A stretch of DNA of 9,937 nucleotides, taken from positions 1 through 9,937 of the forward strand of contig DFSJ01000035.1 in assembly GCA_002378585.1 (NCBI GenBank). Reading direction: 5' to 3'. Source of the stretch: Flavobacteriaceae bacterium UBA3440. Its GTDB lineage: Bacteria > Bacteroidota > Bacteroidia > Flavobacteriales > Flavobacteriaceae. The notes beneath the pieces were generated by a model, which did not search any database, was not told the DNA's origin, and saw only the letters and a list, made by a program, of their open reading frames with translations. This document shows, in pieces, positions 6,380-9,937 of this stretch; the stretch's first letter is position 1; each line of letters starts with the position of its first letter. The translations under genes and the position numbers were made by a program.

Positions 6380-8584
6380 ATGTCTTATGTCATCGACGAA
6401 ATTGAAGAAAACAAAGCCATAGCTCGAGAATACAAAGAGCTACTCAGGATAAGTTATCAATCGCTTAATGATGAAGACAAAAAGCTTATACGCCTAGCTT
6501 TTGATACAGCCGTAGATGCGCATAATGGACAGCGAAGAAAATCAGGTGAGGCCTATATCTTTCATCCCATAGCGGTGGCAAAAATAGTAGCTTCTGAAAT
6601 TGGATTAGACGCCACTTCGATCGCTGCTGCTTTGATGCATGATGTTGTGGAAGACACCAAATATACCAAGGATGATCTCGAACGTATGTTTGGACCCACG
6701 GTAGCCAAAATCGTAGACGGATTGACCAAAATCGCTCATCTAAGTCTCGATGCTGGCATCTCACATCAAGCAGAAAATTTTCGCAAAATGTTACTCACAC
6801 TCAATGACGATGTGCGGGTAATCATTATAAAAATTGCTGATCGATACCACAATATGCTCACCATGGACTCCATGCCGGAGCATAAACAGTTAAAAATTGC
6901 CTCGGAAACACTGTTTATCTACGCACCACTAGCCCACAGAATTGGTCTGTACAACATCAAAACTGCCTTAGAAGATTTAAGTTTAAAATACACTGAACCG
7001 GATATCTACTATGAAATCCTAAGCAAAATAAAAGAAAGCAAAACAGAGCAAAATCAATACATAGAGGACTTCTCCAGCGTTTTAACCCAAGCATTGGACA
7101 AGGAAAAAATTAAATACCAAATCAAAGGAAGGCCTAAATCGATTTTTTCGATTCGCAAAAAAATGCAAAGTCAAGGAGTTCGTTATGAAGAAATCTACGA
7201 CAAGTTTGCCATTCGAATTATTTACAAAGCCAAGCCCGAACAAGAGAAATTTTTGGCTTGGAAGATTTACTCCGTCGTCACCGACCACTACACGCCTAAC
7301 CCTGTTAGACTCAGAGATTGGATTTCTTCCCCTAAAACTACCGGATATGAGGCCCTTCACATCACCGTGATGGGACCCAAAAATAGATGGGTTGAAGTGC
7401 AAATACGCTCTGAACGCATGCACGAAATTGCAGAAAAAGGATACGCCGCTCACTTTAAATACAAACACGGAGATCAAAAGGAAAAGGGTATTGACCTATG
7501 GCTTAATCGATTACAAGAAGCTCTTGAAAATGCCCATGGAAACGCTATTGACTTTGTTGAAGAATTCAAATTAAACCTTTACGCCAAAGAAATTTTTGTT
7601 TTCACGCCCAAAGGCGATTTGAAATCACTCCCTAAAAATGCTACACCTCTAGACTTTGCCTTTCATGTGCACACCGAAATAGGGATGAAAACTAGAGGCG
7701 CCAAAGTGAATGGCAAATTAGTCCCCCTAAACACCACCCTAAAGAGTGGAGATCAAGTTGAAATAATCACCTCAGAGTCCATAAAACCCAATCCAAACTG
7801 GGTCAACTACGCTACGACTGCTCGTGCCATTTCTCGAATCAAATCTGCCCTCAAAGAAGAACGCAGAACCATTGCCGAACAAGGCAAAGAAATACTCCGC
7901 AGAAAGCTCAGAACCCAAAAGATCAAATTGGATGAATCAATGGTCAACAAACTGGTGGTTTATTTCAAACTAAAAACCAGTCTTGATTTATTTTATCAGG
8001 TTGGCGTTGGAGTAATTGACAACCAAAAGCTCAAAGATTTTTCCTCTTCATATCACAATACCATTCTTCGATTTTTCAAGGAAAAAATTCGCAGAAAACC
8101 CAGCGCGCCGATGTTGGAAGATGAAGCGCCTCAGATATACGATACCCTGGTGTTTGGCAAAGAAGGTGATCGACTTGAATACACCCTATCCCCCTGTTGT
8201 AACCCTATCCCTGGCGATGATGTTTTTGGATTCATCACCATCAAAGACGGAATCAAAGTACACAAGAAGAACTGCCCTAATTCTGTAGCACTTCAAGCAC
8301 AATACGCCTATAGAATCATTCAAGCACAATGGATCGACAGTGCCCAACAGGATTTCCCCGTAGACATCAAGTTAAGCGGGATAGATCATTTAGGACTAGT
8401 GAGCCAGATCACTCATGTGATTTCAAACACCATGAACGTCAACATGAAAAAAATATCGTTTTCCACTGAGGGGGGAACCTTTGAGGGAAGTATCCGTGTG
8501 GTGGTAGATAACAACGACACATTGGCCAAATTATTGAAACATCTCGGTCAGCTGAAGGGTATTGACAAAGTGGTTAGAATTTAA
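6380..8584 (+). CDS. spoT: Bifunctional (p)ppGpp synthetase/hydrolase, Rel/SpoT family
   Basis: The 734-residue product makes (p)ppGpp from ATP and GDP/GTP and degrades it, driving the stringent response on ribosomes. The full long-RSH order is present. The HD hydrolase domain (about 45-195) has His62, His87-Asp88, Glu91-Asp92 and the IADRYHNM motif with Asp154 and Asn158, so hydrolysis should be intact. The synthetase domain (about 240-362) has Arg251, Lys253, Asp274, Tyr323, His327 and Glu339. The charge-type motif reads RLRD (310-313), closer to the RxKD of bifunctional enzymes than the ExDD of RelA. A TGS domain (about 404-465, with FHVHT at 428-432), a helical region, a Cys-containing zinc-finger-like segment (Cys606, Cys607, His628, Cys632) and a C-terminal ACT domain (about 658-734) follow. 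Length is normal for the family. It sits 17 bases after the methyltransferase gene and 28 before fur. Confidence 0.96.
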   Translation: MSYVIDEIEENKAIAREYKELLRISYQSLNDEDKKLIRLAFDTAVDAHNGQRRKSGEAYIFHPIAVAKIVASEIGLDATSIAAALMHDVVEDTKYTKDDLERMFGPTVAKIVDGLTKIAHLSLDAGISHQAENFRKMLLTLNDDVRVIIIKIADRYHNMLTMDSMPEHKQLKIASETLFIYAPLAHRIGLYNIKTALEDLSLKYTEPDIYYEILSKIKESKTEQNQYIEDFSSVLTQALDKEKIKYQIKGRPKSIFSIRKKMQSQGVRYEEIYDKFAIRIIYKAKPEQEKFLAWKIYSVVTDHYTPNPVRLRDWISSPKTTGYEALHITVMGPKNRWVEVQIRSERMHEIAEKGYAAHFKYKHGDQKEKGIDLWLNRLQEALENAHGNAIDFVEEFKLNLYAKEIFVFTPKGDLKSLPKNATPLDFAFHVHTEIGMKTRGAKVNGKLVPLNTTLKSGDQVEIITSESIKPNPNWVNYATTARAISRIKSALKEERRTIAEQGKEILRRKLRTQKIKLDESMVNKLVVYFKLKTSLDLFYQVGVGVIDNQKLKDFSSSYHNTILRFFKEKIRRKPSAPMLEDEAPQIYDTLVFGKEGDRLEYTLSPCCNPIPGDDVFGFITIKDGIKVHKKNCPNSVALQAQYAYRIIQAQWIDSAQQDFPVDIKLSGIDHLGLVSQITHVISNTMNVNMKKISFSTEGGTFEGSIRVVVDNNDTLAKLLKHLGQLKGIDKVVRI

Positions 8585-8594
8585 ATTTTAAGCG

Positions 8595-8602
8595 TACATT
8601 TG
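8595..8602 (+). promoter_or_regulatory. Candidate fur promoter, perfect TAnnTTTG box
   Basis: TACATTTG matches the Bacteroidota -7 consensus exactly and lies in the 28-base space between rel and fur, 10 bases before the ATG at 8613. Transcription would start only a few bases before the codon, giving a very short leader. The expected -33 region (about 8571-8577, reading TGGTTAG) has no clean TTG. Confidence 0.4.
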
Positions 8603-8612
8603 TCGGGTAAAA

Positions 8613-9083
8613 ATGCAAGCGAAAACCTCCAATAACGAGCCTCAACAAGAAATTGTCAAAAAAGTCTTTACGTCTTTTTTAGAGGAAAACGGACACCGAA
8701 AAACACCGGAGAGATACGCTATACTCCAAGAAATTTACGAGAATGATGGGCATTTTGATGTTGAGTCACTTTACCTCAAAATGAAAAATAAAAAGTATCG
8801 CGTCAGTCGAGCTACCTTATACAATACTATTGAGATATTATTGGAGTGCAAATTAGTGCGCCGTCACCTTTTTGGAAAAAATCAGGCTCAATACGAGAAA
8901 TCGTATTTTGATCGACAGCACGACCACGTCATATTGACGGATACAGGGGAAGTGATTGAATTTTGTGACCCAAGAATACAAACGATAAAAAAAACCATCG
9001 AAGAGGTATTTAACATCAGTATTCAAAACCACTCGCTTTATTTTTACGGAACCAAGAACAACGAATCCAATAACCACGAATAA
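8613..9083 (+). CDS. fur: Fur-family metal-responsive transcriptional regulator
   Basis: The 156-residue protein is a ferric-uptake-regulator family repressor that binds DNA as a dimer when metal-loaded. Residues about 12-88 are the winged helix, with [10 protein letters not shown] (29-38), GHFDVESLY (46-54) and the recognition helix [13 protein letters not shown] (64-76), followed by RRHLFG. The dimerisation and metal domain follows, with HDH (103-105), VIEF (114-117) and His140 near the end. Likely regulatory-metal ligands (His47, His85, His103, His105, Glu116) are kept. The usual structural-zinc CxxC after HDH is replaced by Leu108 and Thr111, and there is no C-terminal CxxC; Cys118 is the only Cys in that domain. 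The metal sensed (Fe, Mn, Zn) or a peroxide-sensing role cannot be settled from sequence. It has a possible promoter of its own and ends nine bases before purA. Confidence 0.9.
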   Translation: MQAKTSNNEPQQEIVKKVFTSFLEENGHRKTPERYAILQEIYENDGHFDVESLYLKMKNKKYRVSRATLYNTIEILLECKLVRRHLFGKNQAQYEKSYFDRQHDHVILTDTGEVIEFCDPRIQTIKKTIEEVFNISIQNHSLYFYGTKNNESNNHE

Positions 9084-9092
9084 ATAAGCTTA

Positions 9093-9937
9093 ATGGCTGT
9101 AGATCTACTGCTCGGGCTCCAATGGGGCGATGAAGGAAAAGGGAAAATTGTCGATGTACTCACACAAGGGTACGATGTAATTGCGCGTTTTCAAGGAGGC
9201 CCAAATGCGGGACACACTCTAGAATTCGATGGCATCAAACACGTTTTGCACACTATACCTTCCGGTATTTTTCACAAAAACGCCCAAAATGTTGTGGGTA
9301 ATGGTGTGGTGATCGACCCAGTAGTATTTCAAAAAGAGATTGAAAAACTAGCACCCTTCCATTTAGACTTAACCAAAATCCTATTCATCTCCAGAAAAGC
9401 TCACTTAATTCTTCCCACACATAGACTGTTGGATGCGGCTTCGGAAGCGGCTAAAGGGAAAGCAAAAATCGGTTCGACGCTTAAAGGGATTGGCCCGACC
9501 TACATGGACAAAACCGGTAGAAACGGTATGCGTGTGGGTGATTTAGAGTTCGATAACTGGAAAGAAAAGTACCGGGCGTTGGCTGAAAAACACCAAGCCA
9601 TGATCGGGTTTTACAATGTGGAGCTTGAATACGATCTAAAAGAGCTTGAAAACGAATTTTTTAAAGCCGTAGAGGCACTAAAAAAATTGCCGTTTATCGA
9701 TAGTGAGCAATTCATGCACGAAGCCCAAAAATCAGGTAAAAAAATATTGGCTGAAGGAGCACAAGGTTCCTTGTTGGATATTGATTTCGGGACCTATCCC
9801 TATGTAACCTCCTCAAATACTACGGCGGCTGGTGCATGCACTGGTCTAGGAGTATCTCCCAAATCAATTGGAAAAGTACTCGGTATATTTAAAGCGTATA
9901 CTACTCGAGTAGGCAGCGGTCCTTTCCCTACTGAATT
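9093..9937 (+). CDS. purA: Adenylosuccinate synthetase, N-terminal part (cut by window end)
   Basis: The frame from ATG 9093 stays open to the last base, giving 281 residues of a family usually near 420-430. PurA joins IMP and aspartate using GTP to make adenylosuccinate, the first committed step to AMP, in the cytoplasm. The start MAVDLLLGLQWGDEGKGK holds the phosphate loop with catalytic Asp13, and GGPNAGHT (35-42) holds His41, both at the family's standard positions. GIGPTYMDKTGR, AEGAQGSLLDIDFGTYPYVT and SSNTTAAGA are further IMP and GTP binding segments, and the window ends after the TTRVGSGPFPTE motif. The gene starts nine bases after the fur stop with an AT-rich, Shine-Dalgarno-free leader, so it probably shares a transcript with fur and perhaps rel. 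PurA enzymes are known targets of (p)ppGpp inhibition, which makes its place beside rel meaningful. Confidence 0.95.
   Translation, partial: MAVDLLLGLQWGDEGKGKIVDVLTQGYDVIARFQGGPNAGHTLEFDGIKHVLHTIPSGIFHKNAQNVVGNGVVIDPVVFQKEIEKLAPFHLDLTKILFISRKAHLILPTHRLLDAASEAAKGKAKIGSTLKGIGPTYMDKTGRNGMRVGDLEFDNWKEKYRALAEKHQAMIGFYNVELEYDLKELENEFFKAVEALKKLPFIDSEQFMHEAQKSGKKILAEGAQGSLLDIDFGTYPYVTSSNTTAAGACTGLGVSPKSIGKVLGIFKAYTTRVGSGPFPTE

Noticed and set aside
7082..7477. 131-residue open frame on the - strand
   Set aside because: It lies wholly inside the rel synthetase region, and its protein has no recognisable domain. It is best explained as a shadow of the conserved + strand gene.
8016..8288. 90-residue frame on the + strand inside rel
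   Set aside because: It is out of frame with the conserved zinc-finger-like part of Rel, and its protein shows no motif.
1..9937. CRISPR array, insertion sequence, tRNA, prophage or attachment site
   Set aside because: No spaced direct repeats, transposase motifs, terminal inverted repeats or cloverleaf-like segments were seen. The sequence is almost fully filled by seven conserved + strand genes of even composition.

Overview
The window looks like a stretch of chromosome from a Bacteroidota bacterium, probably of the Cytophagales type. Four points suggest this. The adjacent spoT-fur-purA trio is, from memory, common in this phylum. None of the seven gene starts has a visible Shine-Dalgarno sequence. 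The short intergenic spaces hold TAnnTTTG-like boxes. Several proteins have Bacteroidota-style variants, such as a cyclophilin-FKBP lipoprotein and an RLRD motif in the Rel synthetase. The taxonomic call is inference from gene content, since no search was possible. All seven genes are on the + strand and packed tightly. No gap exceeds 300 bases, and I see no mobile element, tRNA, rRNA or CRISPR array.

Layout: (1) 39-1166 encodes a secreted lipoprotein with two unrelated prolyl isomerase domains, cyclophilin then FKBP, closed by a clear intrinsic terminator (1172-1199). (2) 1256-5492 is a two-gene unit of exported amidohydrolase-family proteins. The first (980 aa) carries two amidohydrolase domains, of which only the C-terminal one keeps a full metal-ligand set. 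The second (430 aa), starting one base after the first stops, is a single domain that has lost the HxH motif. A second strong terminator (5512-5539) follows. (3) 5550 to the right edge is a housekeeping unit: a TrmH/SpoU-family RNA 2'-O-methyltransferase, a full-length bifunctional Rel/SpoT, a Fur-family metalloregulator without the usual CxxC pairs, and PurA, which runs off the window at 9937.

The first two units act in the envelope (protein folding, and an unknown amide or peptide substrate). The third is cytoplasmic and joins rRNA/tRNA modification, the (p)ppGpp alarmone, metal-responsive transcription and the GTP-using first committed step of AMP synthesis. PurA is a known (p)ppGpp target in other bacteria, so the rel-fur-purA linkage may be functional.

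Most of the window is ordinary core genome. The parts most worth a second look are the set of one apparently active and two degenerate amidohydrolase domains, with a slippery A-tract in the inter-domain linker; the terminator that leaves almost no room for a promoter before the methyltransferase gene; and the perfect TAnnTTTG box just upstream of fur.
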